This document shows, in pieces, positions 1 to 9,093 of a stretch of 47,997 nt of DNA. The first letter of the stretch is position 1, and each line of letters starts with the position of its first letter. Location of the stretch: positions 1-47,997 of the forward strand of contig JAIOPE010000088.1 in NCBI GenBank assembly GCA_021414065.1. Reading direction: 5' to 3'. The DNA comes from Planctomycetota bacterium (GTDB lineage: Bacteria; Planctomycetota; JAJSAM01; JAJVHW01). A program made the translations under genes and the position numbers. A model generated the notes under the pieces. It was not told the DNA's origin, ran no database searches, and was given only the letters and a program-made list of their open reading frames with translations.

Positions 1-1413
1 CGCCTCACGACGGACCGGGCGCGCGAGATCGTTCGCGAACTGCGAGATCATCAGGATCCGTCGCAACTCGTCGTCGAACTCGGCGACGGCAACAACGCCC
101 ACCCCCTCGTGCAGTCGATGGTCCGGAACAACCTGCGCAAGTCCGGGCCGGTCATCTTCTCGCCGACGCACCGGGGCGAGGCCATCCGCAAGGCGCTGGT
201 GATGAGCCCTGCCGAGGTCATTCGCGCGATCAAGACGGCGCGCTTGCGCGGACGGGGCGGTGCGGGCTTCCCGTGCGGCATGAAGTGGGAATTCACGCGC
301 GCGGCGTCGGGCAGCCGGAAGTTCGTCGTCTGCAACGCCGACGAGGGCGAGCCGGGAACGTTCAAGGACCGCGTGGTGCTGACGGAGATCCCGGACCGTG
401 TGTTCGCCGGCATGACGATCGCGGGCTACGCGATCGGCGCGTCCGAGGGCATTCTCTACCTGCGGGCGGAGTACGCCTACCTGCGGCGGTTCCTCGAAGA
501 CGTGCTGGCGCAACGTCGCGCCGACAACCTACTCGGCCGCGTGATCGCCGGGAAGGCCGGGTTCGACTTCGACATCCGCATTCAGATGGGCGCCGGCGCG
601 TACGTCTGCGGCGAGGAGACGGCGCTGCTCAGCTCGTGCGAGGGGCTCCGTGGCGATCCGAAGACCCGCCCGCCGTTCCCGGCCGAGAAGGGCTACCTCG
701 GTTGCCCGACGTCGGTGAACAACGTCGAGACACTCTGCGGCGTCACCAAGATCATGGAGGGGGGCCCCGCGACGTTTGCGTCGTACGGATCGCCCGGGTG
801 CACGGGGACGAAGCTGCTCTCCGTCTGCGGCGACTGCCGCCAGCCCGGGGTGTACGAAGTGCCGATGGGCACGAAGCTGAGCGAAGTGCTGCATCTCGCG
901 GGAGCAGAGAACGCGGCGGCGGTGCAGGTCGGAGGCCCGAGCGGGCAGATGGTGGGGCCCGCCGAGTTCCACCGGACGATCAGCTACGACGACCTCGGCA
1001 CGGGCGGGTCGGTGATGGTCTTCGGCCCCCGGCGCGACCTGCTCGAGGTCGTGCGCAACTTCGTCGCCTTCTTCGCCGAGGAGTCGTGCGGGTACTGCAC
1101 GCCCTGTCGCGTCGGGAACGTGCTCCTGCTCCGTGGCGTGGACCGCGTGATCGCCGGGCGCGGTGAGCCGGCCGACCTCGCCGAGTTCGAACGGATTGCG
1201 CGCACCATGAAGTCCGCGAGTCGCTGCGGGCTCGGCCAGACGTCTTCCAATCCCGTCACGAGCACGCTGAAGAACTTCCGGTCCGCCTGGGAGTCGCGGC
1301 TGCGGACGCCGGAGCACGGTGACCGGGTGGCGTTCGACCTCAGCGCCGCGACCGCCTGCGCCCGCGGTCTTCGCAACGCCGCGGCGGCGGGCGGCGAAGG
1401 GGTGCAGTCGTGA
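1..1413 (+). CDS. hoxF: NAD-reducing hydrogenase diaphorase subunit HoxF (5' partial)
   Basis: Flavoprotein of the NAD(H)-linked [NiFe] hydrogenase. It passes electrons between NAD(H), FMN and the Fe-S chain in HoxU. The frame is open from base 1, so the start and any N-terminal NuoE-like part lie outside the window; 470 residues are visible. The NuoF core is intact: FMN/NADH glycine-rich loop GRGGAGFPCG (visible residues 84-93), the AGAYVCGEETALLSS stretch (about 198-212), and the [4Fe-4S] ligands ESCGYCTPCR (361-370) with the fourth Cys in SRCGLGQ (C409). The stop overlaps a possible GTG of the next gene, so translation is probably coupled to hoxU. NuoF of complex I is the alternative, but the HoxU/Y/H genes immediately downstream settle the assignment. 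Confidence 0.93.
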   Translation, partial: RLTTDRAREIVRELRDHQDPSQLVVELGDGNNAHPLVQSMVRNNLRKSGPVIFSPTHRGEAIRKALVMSPAEVIRAIKTARLRGRGGAGFPCGMKWEFTRAASGSRKFVVCNADEGEPGTFKDRVVLTEIPDRVFAGMTIAGYAIGASEGILYLRAEYAYLRRFLEDVLAQRRADNLLGRVIAGKAGFDFDIRIQMGAGAYVCGEETALLSSCEGLRGDPKTRPPFPAEKGYLGCPTSVNNVETLCGVTKIMEGGPATFASYGSPGCTGTKLLSVCGDCRQPGVYEVPMGTKLSEVLHLAGAENAAAVQVGGPSGQMVGPAEFHRTISYDDLGTGGSVMVFGPRRDLLEVVRNFVAFFAEESCGYCTPCRVGNVLLLRGVDRVIAGRGEPADLAEFERIARTMKSASRCGLGQTSSNPVTSTLKNFRSAWESRLRTPEHGDRVAFDLSAATACARGLRNAAAAGGEGVQS

Positions 1414-1427
1414 ACGCGGGAGGTCCC

Positions 1428-2174
1428 ATGTCGAACGCGAGCGTACATGCGAACCGACCCAGTTCGCTCACCATCACCATCGACGGACGCGAGGTCAACG
1501 CGGTCCGGGGACAGACGATCCTCGAAGCCGCCGAGGCGGCCGGGGTCTGGATCCCGCGTCTCTGTCACTTCCCCGGACTTGAGGAGTTCGGCGGCTGCCG
1601 CGTCTGCGTCGTCGTGGCCAACGGGCGGTCGTGCGCGTCGTGCACGCAGCCGGTCGCCCCGGGCATGGTCGTCGAGAACGAGACGGAGCAGGTCCTCGAG
1701 ACGCGCCGCGCGATCATCGAGATGCTCTTGGTCGAGGGCAACCACTTCTGCATGTTCTGCGAGAAGAGCGGCCGCTGCGAACTGCAGGCGCTTGCGTATC
1801 GCCTCGGGATCACGGCGTCGCGCTTCGATGCGCTCTGGCCGAAGCGCGAGGTGGACGCCTCGCATCCGGACGTCCTGATCGACAGGAACCGTTGCATCCT
1901 CTGCTCGCGCTGCGTGCGCGCTTCGCGCGACTTCGACGGGAAGCACGTCTTCCACTTCGCGGGACGCGGAGCGCACAAGCGCATCGTGGTGAACTCGAGC
2001 GGGTCGCTCGCGGACACGAGCGTCGCGTCGGCCGACAGGGCACTGGAGGTCTGCCCCGTGGGCTCAATCCTCCCGAAGCGGCGCGGGTACGACGTGCCGG
2101 TCGGCGCTCGAACGTTCGACGTCGCGCCGATCGGCGCGGGCACCGAGCGGGCCCGGCCCGAAGAGTCGAGGTGA
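1428..2174 (+). CDS. hoxU: NAD-reducing hydrogenase Fe-S subunit HoxU
   Basis: Iron-sulfur electron relay between HoxF and the HoxY/HoxH hydrogenase dimer, homologous to the N-terminus of NuoG. From the ATG, 248 residues carry a 2Fe-2S ferredoxin site (C46, C57, C60, C72), the HoxU-type cluster motif EGNHFCMFCEKSGRCELQ (about 103-120) and a final [4Fe-4S] site C156xxC159xxC162 with C209-Pro. The DFDGKHVF stretch after the last cluster is typical of HoxU. I chose ATG 1428 because GGGAGG sits 4 nt upstream. An in-frame GTG at 1410, overlapping the hoxF stop, would add six residues and cannot be excluded. Confidence 0.92.
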   Translation: MSNASVHANRPSSLTITIDGREVNAVRGQTILEAAEAAGVWIPRLCHFPGLEEFGGCRVCVVVANGRSCASCTQPVAPGMVVENETEQVLETRRAIIEMLLVEGNHFCMFCEKSGRCELQALAYRLGITASRFDALWPKREVDASHPDVLIDRNRCILCSRCVRASRDFDGKHVFHFAGRGAHKRIVVNSSGSLADTSVASADRALEVCPVGSILPKRRGYDVPVGARTFDVAPIGAGTERARPEESR

Positions 2175-2177
2175 ACC

Positions 2178-2723
2178 ATGGCGAAGCCCCGCATCGCGAC
2201 GACATCGCTGGCCGGCTGCTTCGGCTGCCACATGTCGATCCTGGACCTCGACGAGCGCATTCTCGAACTCGCCGAGATCGTTGACTTCGACAGGTCGCCG
2301 ATCGACGACCTGAAGCACATCTCGCAGCGCTGCGACGTCGGACTGATCGAGGGCGGGTGCTGCAACGAAGAGAACGTCCACGTCCTGCGCGAGTTCCGGC
2401 GCAACTGTGACGTGCTCGTCTCGCTGGGCGACTGCGCCACGATGGGGGGCATCCCCGCGCTCAGGAACACCGTGTCGCTGGACGCGTGCCTGCGCGAGGC
2501 CTACATCGACGGTCCGACGGTACACAATCCGCTGCGCCGGATCCCCGACGACGCCGAGATCCCGCTCCTTCTCGAGAAGGTCTACTCCGCCCACGAGGTC
2601 GTCCGGATCGACTACCACTTGCCGGGTTGCCCGCCGCCGCCGGAGGCCATCTGGCGTGCCATCCACGCGATCCTGACGAAGGCGCCGCTGACGCTGGGCC
2701 ACGGGCTTCTCAAGTACGACTGA
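2178..2723 (+). CDS. hoxY: NAD-reducing hydrogenase small subunit HoxY
   Basis: Small subunit of the [NiFe] hydrogenase module, carrying only the proximal [4Fe-4S] cluster that takes electrons from the HoxH active site. At 181 aa it is the short form typical of group 3d enzymes. It has no Tat signal and no medial or distal cluster domain, consistent with a cytoplasmic enzyme. Likely cluster ligands are C14 and C17 (GCFGCHMS), C86 (SLGDCATMGG) and C151 (LPGCPPPP). A GAGGTGAACC sequence overlapping the hoxU stop serves as the ribosome binding site, and only 3 bp separate the two genes. Confidence 0.93.
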   Translation: MAKPRIATTSLAGCFGCHMSILDLDERILELAEIVDFDRSPIDDLKHISQRCDVGLIEGGCCNEENVHVLREFRRNCDVLVSLGDCATMGGIPALRNTVSLDACLREAYIDGPTVHNPLRRIPDDAEIPLLLEKVYSAHEVVRIDYHLPGCPPPPEAIWRAIHAILTKAPLTLGHGLLKYD

Positions 2724-2739
2724 CGGGAGGGTTGGACAG

Positions 2740-4188
2740 ATGGGCGAACAAGCCGGCGATCGCCGGATCGTGATCGAACCAGTCACTCGCGTCGAGGGCC
2801 ACGGCAAGGTCACGATCCTGCTCGACGAGCAGGGGCGCGTCCGGCAGGCGAGGCTTCACGTCGTGGAGTTCCGCGGATTCGAGCGGTTCATCCAGGGGCG
2901 GCCCTACTGGGAGATGCCCGTGGCCGTGCAGCGTCTCTGCGGGATCTGCCCGGTGAGTCATCATCTTTGCGCCGCGAAGGCGGTGGACCACATCGTCGGC
3001 GCAGACCGCCTGACGCCGACCGCCGACAAGGTCCGCCGGCTGATGCACCACGGGCAGTTCTTCCAGTCGCACGCGCTCCACTTCTTCTATCTCGCCGCTC
3101 CCGACCTCCTGTTCGGCTTCGGCTCGGACGTGCTCGCCCGCAACGTGATCGGGGTGGCGCGCGCGCATCCGGAACTGGCGAAGCGCGGCATCCTCATGCG
3201 CAAGTGGGGCCAGGAGATCATCCGCGTCACGTCGGGGAAGCGCATCCACGGGACCGGGGCGATCCCGGGCGGCGTGAACAAGAACGTCTCCCTGGCGGAG
3301 CGCGACGAGGCGCTGCGCGACCTCCCGCAGATGATCGAGTGGGCGCAGGCGGCCGTTGGTCTTGCCAAGGACTACACGCTCTCGCACCTCGACGAGCTCG
3401 CCGACTTCGGTTCCTTCGAGTCGAGCCACCTGAGCATCGTGCGCAGCGACGGCGCCCTCGACCTCTACGACGGGAACCTCCGCGCGATCGACGCCGACGG
3501 GCGAACGATCTTCGACGGTGTGGCGCCGGCTCGGTACGCCGATGTCCTTGCCGAGGACGTGAAGCCCTGGTCCTACATGAAGTTCCCGTTCATCCGCGAC
3601 CTGGGGCCGGACGACGGCTGGTATCGAGTGGGCCCGCTCTCCCGCATGAACACCTGCGCGTTCATCGACACGCCGCTCGCCGAGGCCGCCAGGCGCGAGT
3701 TCCGCGCGATCACGGGACCACGCCCGTGCCACGTGACGATGGCGTACCACTGGGCTCGCATGATCGAGACGCTGCACGCCGCGGAGAAGATCGGCGAACT
3801 GCTCCACGACTCCGACCTGCAAGGCAGCGATCTCGTCGTGCGCGGCGAGCGCAGGAGCGAGGGCGTCGGGATCGTCGAGGCGCCGCGGGGGACTCTGTTC
3901 CACCACTACCGCGTGGACGACGACGACCTCGTGACGATGTGCAACCTGATCGTCTCGACGACCAGCAACAACGTGCCGATGAACCGAGCCGTGGAGTCGG
4001 TGGCGAGGAAGTACCTCTCGGGTCGCGAGATCACGGAGGGACTCCTGAACCACGTCGAGGTGGCGATCCGGGCCTACGACCCGTGCCTGTCGTGCGCGAC
4101 GCACGCGATGGGGCAGATGCCGCTCGAGGTGGACCTGCTCGACGCTGACGGCCGGCTCGTGGACCGACGGGTGAGGGACGGGAGCTGA
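2740..4188 (+). CDS. hoxH: NAD-reducing hydrogenase large subunit HoxH
   Basis: Catalytic [NiFe] subunit that cleaves or evolves H2. It is 482 aa. The L1 motif RLCGICPVSHH (C67, C70) and the C-terminal L2 motif DPCLSCATH (C449, C452, H455) supply the four cysteines that hold the Ni-Fe(CN)2CO centre. Near the N-terminus is the usual TRVEGHGKV. About 27 residues follow His455, so the protein should be trimmed by the endopeptidase encoded directly downstream. GGGAGG 5' of the ATG gives a strong ribosome binding site. Neighbours hoxFUY place it in the NAD-coupled bidirectional group (3d) rather than in an F420- or membrane-linked group. Confidence 0.95.
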   Translation: MGEQAGDRRIVIEPVTRVEGHGKVTILLDEQGRVRQARLHVVEFRGFERFIQGRPYWEMPVAVQRLCGICPVSHHLCAAKAVDHIVGADRLTPTADKVRRLMHHGQFFQSHALHFFYLAAPDLLFGFGSDVLARNVIGVARAHPELAKRGILMRKWGQEIIRVTSGKRIHGTGAIPGGVNKNVSLAERDEALRDLPQMIEWAQAAVGLAKDYTLSHLDELADFGSFESSHLSIVRSDGALDLYDGNLRAIDADGRTIFDGVAPARYADVLAEDVKPWSYMKFPFIRDLGPDDGWYRVGPLSRMNTCAFIDTPLAEAARREFRAITGPRPCHVTMAYHWARMIETLHAAEKIGELLHDSDLQGSDLVVRGERRSEGVGIVEAPRGTLFHHYRVDDDDLVTMCNLIVSTTSNNVPMNRAVESVARKYLSGREITEGLLNHVEVAIRAYDPCLSCATHAMGQMPLEVDLLDADGRLVDRRVRDGS

Positions 4189-4190
4189 CG

Positions 4191-4703
4191 ATGGAGCGCG
4201 ATCCGAACGCGACACCGTTCGCCTCGGGCGGCAGACCGCTGCGCGTACTCGTCCTCGGCTTCGGCAATCCCGGGCGTCTCGACGACGGTCTCGGACCGGC
4301 CGCCGCGCGTGCGATCGAGGCGGCTGCGATCCCGGGCGTCCGCACGGAGGCGCCGTACCAGCTTGAACTCGAGGATGCGGCGCTCGCCGCCGAGCACGAC
4401 GCGGTCGTCTTCGTGGATGCCTCTCGGACAGAGTCGCCGCCGTTCGGGTTCCGCGAGGTGCGACCGCGGACGCACCACGAGTTCACGACGCACTCGCTCG
4501 CGCCGGAGGCGGTGCTCGGCGTCGCGCGGGACGTCCTCGGGGCGACGCCGCGGGGGTTCGTCCTCGCGATCCGCGGTGAGGAGTTCGACGGGTTCGGTGA
4601 GTGGCTCTCGGCGCCGGCGGCGGCACATCTCGGCGCCGCGACGCGGTTTCTCGAAGACGCGTTGCGCAGCGGGCTCTCCGCCGCCTGCGCGTCGGAGGTC
4701 TGA
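4191..4703 (+). CDS. hoxW: [NiFe]-hydrogenase maturation endopeptidase (HoxW-like)
   Basis: HupD/HycI-type protease that removes the C-terminal tail of HoxH after nickel insertion. It is 170 aa. The family motif GFGNPGRLDDGLGP lies at residues 23-36, Asp76 in VFVDASR and His101 in TTHSLAP match the expected nickel-sensing acidic and histidine residues. It starts 2 bp after the hoxH stop with GGGAG upstream, so it is cotranscribed with its substrate. The hox-specific name rests on operon position; by sequence alone it belongs to the general hydrogenase maturation protease family. Confidence 0.88.
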   Translation: MERDPNATPFASGGRPLRVLVLGFGNPGRLDDGLGPAAARAIEAAAIPGVRTEAPYQLELEDAALAAEHDAVVFVDASRTESPPFGFREVRPRTHHEFTTHSLAPEAVLGVARDVLGATPRGFVLAIRGEEFDGFGEWLSAPAAAHLGAATRFLEDALRSGLSAACASEV

Positions 4704-4708
4704 GATCG

Positions 4709-5092
4709 ATGCGCGACGGCAAGCCGGTCATCCTCTACATCGACGACGATCGCGACATGCTCGACGGCATGCGGGTCCAACTCGAGGCGCGGGGCCACAT
4801 CATGGTCGATGCGCAATCGGGCGAGGACGGGGTGCGCGCGTTCGGGCGCGAGAGTCCCGACCTCGTGCTGGTGGACCTGATGATGGAAGAGGTGGACGCG
4901 GGAACGCGCGTCGTGCGGGAACTTCGGCTCACGGGGAACCAGGTGCCGATCGTGATGCTCACGTCGGTCGGCGACAGCTTCAGCATGTCGGCCGACGCCG
5001 AGTCGCTCGGACTGGCTGCGATCCTGCAGAAGCCGGTTGATCCGAGGGCCCTCGACGCGCTGATCCGGGCGAAGATCAAGAAGCCGGCGTAG
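4709..5092 (+). CDS. Single-domain response regulator
   Basis: CheY-like receiver domain of 127 aa with no output domain. The acidic pocket DDD (12-14), phospho-acceptor Asp56 (LVLVDLMM), the signalling Thr85 (VMLTSVGD) and Lys108-Pro109 (LQKPV) are all present. The start is ATG 4709, six bases past the hoxW stop; an upstream in-frame ATG would overlap most of hoxW and is rejected. It is the last gene of the hox operon and meets a histidine kinase gene on the opposite strand, overlapping it by 17 bp. A kinase-regulator pair acting near hydrogenase expression is an inference. With no DNA-binding domain, it would have to act through protein contacts or phosphorelay. Confidence 0.88.
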   Translation: MRDGKPVILYIDDDRDMLDGMRVQLEARGHIMVDAQSGEDGVRAFGRESPDLVLVDLMMEEVDAGTRVVRELRLTGNQVPIVMLTSVGDSFSMSADAESLGLAAILQKPVDPRALDALIRAKIKKPA

Positions 5093-6548
5093 GTTCGCCG
5101 GGCGGTTCGGCCGCCAGCGGCAGGTCGATCCAGAACGTGCTCCCGCGGCCCGGTTCGCTCGTCACGCCGGCGCTTCCGCCGTGCAGCTCCGCCACGCGGC
5201 GGACGATCGTGAGTCCGAGGCCGCTTCCGCCCGCCTTCGGGACCGGCTTCCCCTTCTCGCGGAGGCGGACGAACTCGCGGAAGAGTTGCTGCACATCTTC
5301 AGGCGCGATGCCGCGACCGTCGTCGCCGACTTCGATCCGCACACGGCCAGGGGCACCGAGCCGCGCACGAACGACCGCGTGTCCGCCGTGGGGGACGTAC
5401 TTGATCGCGTTCGTCACGTAGTTCACCACCGCCTCGCGAAGCAGCAGTTCCATGCCCTGGACGCGCGCCGGGGGGACCGGCACGTCGAGCCCGAGAGTCA
5501 GACCGTTCTGCTGTGCGGCGTCCTGGTGATCGCGGACGATCTCGTCGAGGAGCGTGGGCAGGTCCACGGGCGATGCGCGCTCTTCGATCCGCACGGACTC
5601 GATCGTGGAGAGGATCGACAGGGCCCGCATGAACTCGCCGAGGCGCTCGAGCCGATCGATGCCGCGCGTGAGCCACTCGCGCTGCTTGTCGGTGACCGGT
5701 CCGCCGTGGCCGTCGAGCACGTTCCCGACGTGCATGCGCACCGCGGCGACCGGTGACTGGAGGTTGTGGAGGGCGATGTCGAGGAAGTCGCGGCGCATGT
5801 CCGCAAGGCGCGTCAGCTCGGCGTTCGCGTCGCGGATGGCGCGATCGCTGCGCCGGAGGCTGCTCGAGAACGACGTCAGGATGAACGCCGTGATCGCGAA
5901 CACGGCGCCGTACGCCACGGCGACAGCGAGCGCGTAGCGCCCGTCGATCGGGCCGACGCCTCCCGTGACGGACGTCGGAAGCGTCGGCGGGCGGATCGCT
6001 CCGGACCACTCCAGCGCGACCATCGCGACCAGCAGAACGTACGCCAGTGCGTGGAGTGTCAATGCGGGGCGGCGCCCCAGCATGACCCCGCTCACGATCG
6101 CGTGCAGGAGGAAAAACGACAGCAGGGGAGACCTGGTGCCGCCTGCGTTCCAGACGACGAACGCCAGCGCCACGTAGTCGAGCACGATGGCGCCGTAGGT
6201 GACGGACTCGACGATGCTGAGAGATTTCGGATCGGACGACGTTTCGCCCTTCCGGACGACGAGTCGCCAGGCCACGAGGTCGTAGAACGCGACGGCGAGA
6301 CCGGTGGCGACGAGCGCGGGCACGTCGAGTCCGTCGAAGTTGGCGACGTACCGGCCGACCAGCGCGCCCGCGATGATGGCCGTGGCCAGCAGGAGCCGTA
6401 TCCAGACGAGCTGGCGCGAGCGCGCTCCGAGCAGTCGTTCGTCGGAGAGCACCTGGGGCTCGAGCGACCGCCACGAGGCGCGCCGAACCGCGTGGCCCTT
6501 CGCCGACGTGGTCTCGGGCGGGGTCGGAGCCGGGGTCGAAGCCGTCAT
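5076..6548 (-). CDS. Membrane-bound sensor histidine kinase
   Basis: 490 aa. The N-terminal half holds about six hydrophobic segments (roughly residues 45-225), with no recognisable PAS or HAMP domain. A coiled linker leads into a dimerisation/phospho-acceptor helix with His261 in FLDIALHNLQSPVAAV, a slight departure from the usual HELRTPL. The ATPase domain has the N box around NYVTNAIKY (376-384), G1 DDGRGI (409-414) and G2 GSGLGL (441-446). The ATG at 6548 has GGAGG 4 nt upstream, which rules out a much longer open frame running back through hypE in another frame. It lies 101 bp after hypE in the same direction and so may belong to the hyp transcript. Its partner is probably the facing response regulator. 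Confidence 0.9.
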   Translation of the reverse strand: MTASTPAPTPPETTSAKGHAVRRASWRSLEPQVLSDERLLGARSRQLVWIRLLLATAIIAGALVGRYVANFDGLDVPALVATGLAVAFYDLVAWRLVVRKGETSSDPKSLSIVESVTYGAIVLDYVALAFVVWNAGGTRSPLLSFFLLHAIVSGVMLGRRPALTLHALAYVLLVAMVALEWSGAIRPPTLPTSVTGGVGPIDGRYALAVAVAYGAVFAITAFILTSFSSSLRRSDRAIRDANAELTRLADMRRDFLDIALHNLQSPVAAVRMHVGNVLDGHGGPVTDKQREWLTRGIDRLERLGEFMRALSILSTIESVRIEERASPVDLPTLLDEIVRDHQDAAQQNGLTLGLDVPVPPARVQGMELLLREAVVNYVTNAIKYVPHGGHAVVRARLGAPGRVRIEVGDDGRGIAPEDVQQLFREFVRLREKGKPVPKAGGSGLGLTIVRRVAELHGGSAGVTSEPGRGSTFWIDLPLAAEPPGEPTPAS

Positions 6549-6649
6549 TTCGCCTCCGGGATGTGCGGCCCGATTGTATGCAGTCCACCCGGCGTCCGTC
6601 CGCACCGGAAACACGCACGGCGGCCAATCCGGACTGGGGTCACGCCCGG

Positions 6650-7750
6650 TCAGCAGATCCGCGGGAGGATCTCGCCCGCGAGCGCGTCGAGGATCCGGTG
6701 ACTCCCGAGCGGCGTGGCCATCAGCACCCGCCGTGCTGGAGTTGCGCGCACATCGCCGATGACAACCGCGCCTTCGCCGCCGGGCACGGCGCGGACGGCT
6801 TGCAGCACGGAGCCCGCCGCGTCGGCGGCGACGACCGCGACCATCCGGCCCTCGCAGGCGACGTGCAGCGGATCGAGCCCGAGCAGTTCGCAGGCCGCAC
6901 GGACCTCGGTCCGTACGGGGATGCGCGCCTCGCTCACGACGATCCCGACGTTCGACTGCACCGCGATCTCGTGCAGCGTGGTGGCGAGGCCGCCCCGTGT
7001 GGGGTCGCGGAGCGTGTGGACGCCGTGCCCGCCTGCGGCGAGGGCCGCCGCCGCAAGGCGGTGGACGGGCGCAACGTCGCTCCGCACGTCCGCTTCGAAG
7101 CCGAGGTCTCCGCGTGCCGAGAGCACCGCGATGCCGTGGTCGCCGACGGCGCCGGAGACCAGCACGACGTCGCCGGGCGCCGCGCGCGCTCCGCCCACGT
7201 TCACGCCGCGCGCGAGCCACCCGAAGCCGGTGGTGCAGACGTACAGGCCGTCGGCACGTCCGCGCTGCACCACTTTCGTGTCCCCGGCGACGATTCGCAC
7301 GCCGGCCTCGTCCGCGGCGGCGCGCATCGAGGCGACCACCCGCCGCAACGTCTCGATCGGCAGGCCCTCCTCGAGTAGGAACCCGGCCGTCAGCCAGAGC
7401 GGCGTTGCTCCCATCATCGCGACGTCGTTCACGGTGCCGCACACCGCCAGACGACCGATGTCGCCGCCGGCGAAGAACAACGGGTTCACGACGTGGGCGT
7501 CGGTGCTGACGACCCAGCGCGCGTCGGGCGTCGGCGGGCCGGCGTCGAGGACTGCGCCGTCGTCGCCCGCCAGAAGCGCGGGGTCGGCGAACGCGCCGAC
7601 GAAGACCGCGGCGACGAGATCGTGCGTCATCCGGCCGCCGCTGCCGTGACCCATGACGATGCGATCGACCGTCGGGTGCGGCGCGGCGCACGACGCCTGG
7701 AACTCCGACCCGCCGTTGCCGCCCGGCACACCCTCCGACGTGCCAGTCAC
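6650..7750 (-). CDS. hypE: Hydrogenase maturation protein HypE
   Basis: PurM-like ATPase that dehydrates the carbamoyl group, received from HypF on its C-terminal Cys, to a thiocyanate donor for the Fe(CN)2 ligands. It is 366 aa. It has an early [12 protein letters not shown] motif, the nucleotide/metal stretch AGDDGAVLD, a [13 protein letters not shown] motif and the diagnostic C-terminus PRIC with the modified Cys as last residue. The GTG at 7750 overlaps the hypD stop (GTGA) and is preceded by GGGAGG at 6 nt, so this start is well supported. Confidence 0.95.
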   Translation of the reverse strand: MTGTSEGVPGGNGGSEFQASCAAPHPTVDRIVMGHGSGGRMTHDLVAAVFVGAFADPALLAGDDGAVLDAGPPTPDARWVVSTDAHVVNPLFFAGGDIGRLAVCGTVNDVAMMGATPLWLTAGFLLEEGLPIETLRRVVASMRAAADEAGVRIVAGDTKVVQRGRADGLYVCTTGFGWLARGVNVGGARAAPGDVVLVSGAVGDHGIAVLSARGDLGFEADVRSDVAPVHRLAAAALAAGGHGVHTLRDPTRGGLATTLHEIAVQSNVGIVVSEARIPVRTEVRAACELLGLDPLHVACEGRMVAVVAADAAGSVLQAVRAVPGGEGAVVIGDVRATPARRVLMATPLGSHRILDALAGEILPRIC

Positions 7751-8850
7751 GCGACACCTCCCGTGGCGTCGCGGCGGTATCGCCACCACGCGGAACACGC
7801 GCCCTCCGATGACACCATCGTCGCGCCGAGCGGACGCTCCGGTGTGCACTCGCGCCCGAACGCCGGACACTCGTTCGGCCGAATGCGGCCCTGCAAGACG
7901 AGGCCACTGCGGCACGCGGCGGGTTCCAGAGGAGCGATCCCGCCGACGTCGAACCGGCGTTCGGCGTCGAACTCGGCGAACGTCGGGCGGAGGCGCCACC
8001 CGCTTCCGGGGATGGGACCGATCCCGCGCCACGTGCGGTCGCACTCCTCGAAGACCTCCGCGATGACGCGTTGCGCGGCTGGGTTGCCGCGCTGCGAGAC
8101 CGCGCGCCCGTAGGCGTTCTCGACGCCGGGGCGGCGTTCCTCCAGACGTCTCACCGCGGTGCCGATGCCGTGCACTAGGTCCACCGGCTCGAAACCCGTC
8201 ACCACGATCGGCACGCCGAACTCAGCCGCGATGGGGGCGTACTCGTCGAGACCCATCACGGTGCAGACGTGGCCGGCAGCCAGGAACGCCTGCACGCGAT
8301 TTCCCGGCGACGTCAGGATCGCTCGCATCGCAGGCGGAACTCTCACGTGGGAGACGAGCACGGAGAAGTTCCGGAGGCCGGACTCGCGCGCCGCGAGGAC
8401 GCTCAGGGCGTTCGGCGGCGCCGTCGTCTCGAACCCGATGGCGAAGAAGACGACTTGGCGATCGGGGTTCTCCCGCGCGATCCGCACCGCGTGGAGCGGA
8501 GAGGTGACCACGCGCACGTCACCGCCCGATGCGCGGACGTGCATGAGATCGGTCGCGCTGCCCGGCACCCGGAGCATGTCGCCGAACGACGTGAACACCA
8601 CGCCCGAAACGGAGGCGATCGCGATCGCGCGGTCGATGGCCTGGAGCGGAGTCACGCAGACCGGGCATCCTGGACCGTGGACGAGTTCGAGCCCCTGCGG
8701 CAGCAGTTCGTCGAGTCCGTGGCGCAGGATCGAGTGCGTCTGGCCGCCGCAGACCTCCATCAGCGTCCACGGCCGCGTCATCGTTCGACGGATGGAGTCG
8801 ATGGCCTGCCGAACGAGTGCCGGATCGCGGAACTCGGTGACGTGCTTCAC
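7747..8850 (-). CDS. hypD: Hydrogenase maturation protein HypD
   Basis: Fe-S scaffold on which, with HypC, the Fe(CN)2CO unit of the hydrogenase active site is built. It is 367 aa, the normal family length. The characteristic cysteine motifs are visible: EVCGGQTHS near residue 30, HGPGCPVC near 60, and C-terminal cysteines around [17 protein letters not shown] and EGACSAW. The start GTG 8850 overlaps the hypC stop as GTGA. The open frame extends further upstream, but that part lies inside hypC in another frame and is not plausible coding sequence. Confidence 0.95.
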   Translation of the reverse strand: MKHVTEFRDPALVRQAIDSIRRTMTRPWTLMEVCGGQTHSILRHGLDELLPQGLELVHGPGCPVCVTPLQAIDRAIAIASVSGVVFTSFGDMLRVPGSATDLMHVRASGGDVRVVTSPLHAVRIARENPDRQVVFFAIGFETTAPPNALSVLAARESGLRNFSVLVSHVRVPPAMRAILTSPGNRVQAFLAAGHVCTVMGLDEYAPIAAEFGVPIVVTGFEPVDLVHGIGTAVRRLEERRPGVENAYGRAVSQRGNPAAQRVIAEVFEECDRTWRGIGPIPGSGWRLRPTFAEFDAERRFDVGGIAPLEPAACRSGLVLQGRIRPNECPAFGRECTPERPLGATMVSSEGACSAWWRYRRDATGGVA

Positions 8851-9092
8851 GGGGCGACCGCTTGCTCGGGGTCGCCGAGACTCTCCAGGGCGTCGAGGGT
8901 CGCGGCCGCCTCCTGCTCGTCGAGAACCGTCAGAGCGAACCCGACGTGCACGAGGACCCAGTCGCCGACCCGCGCGTCGGGAACGCACGCCAGGCAGACC
9001 TCCTGCCGCGCGCCGCCGAAGTCCACCACGGCCATCGGAAGTCCCTCACCGCTCCGGCACTCCACGATCCGCCCAGGTACTCCGAGACACAT
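8847..9092 (-). CDS. hypC: Hydrogenase maturation chaperone HypC
   Basis: Small chaperone (81 aa) that shuttles the iron-ligand intermediate from HypD to the apo large subunit. It begins MCLGVPG; the Cys after the initiator Met is the essential residue of the family. The OB-like body ([17 protein letters not shown]) is intact. It starts 1 bp after the hypF stop and overlaps hypD by 4 bp. Only one HypC/HybG-type gene is visible, matching the single hydrogenase in the window. Confidence 0.94.
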   Translation of the reverse strand: MCLGVPGRIVECRSGEGLPMAVVDFGGARQEVCLACVPDARVGDWVLVHVGFALTVLDEQEAAATLDALESLGDPEQAVAP

Positions 9093-9093
9093 G

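Noticed and set aside
6549..7907. Upstream extension of the histidine kinase frame through hypE
   Set aside because: It would lie inside hypE in another frame. GGAGG 4 nt before ATG 6548 marks the real start.
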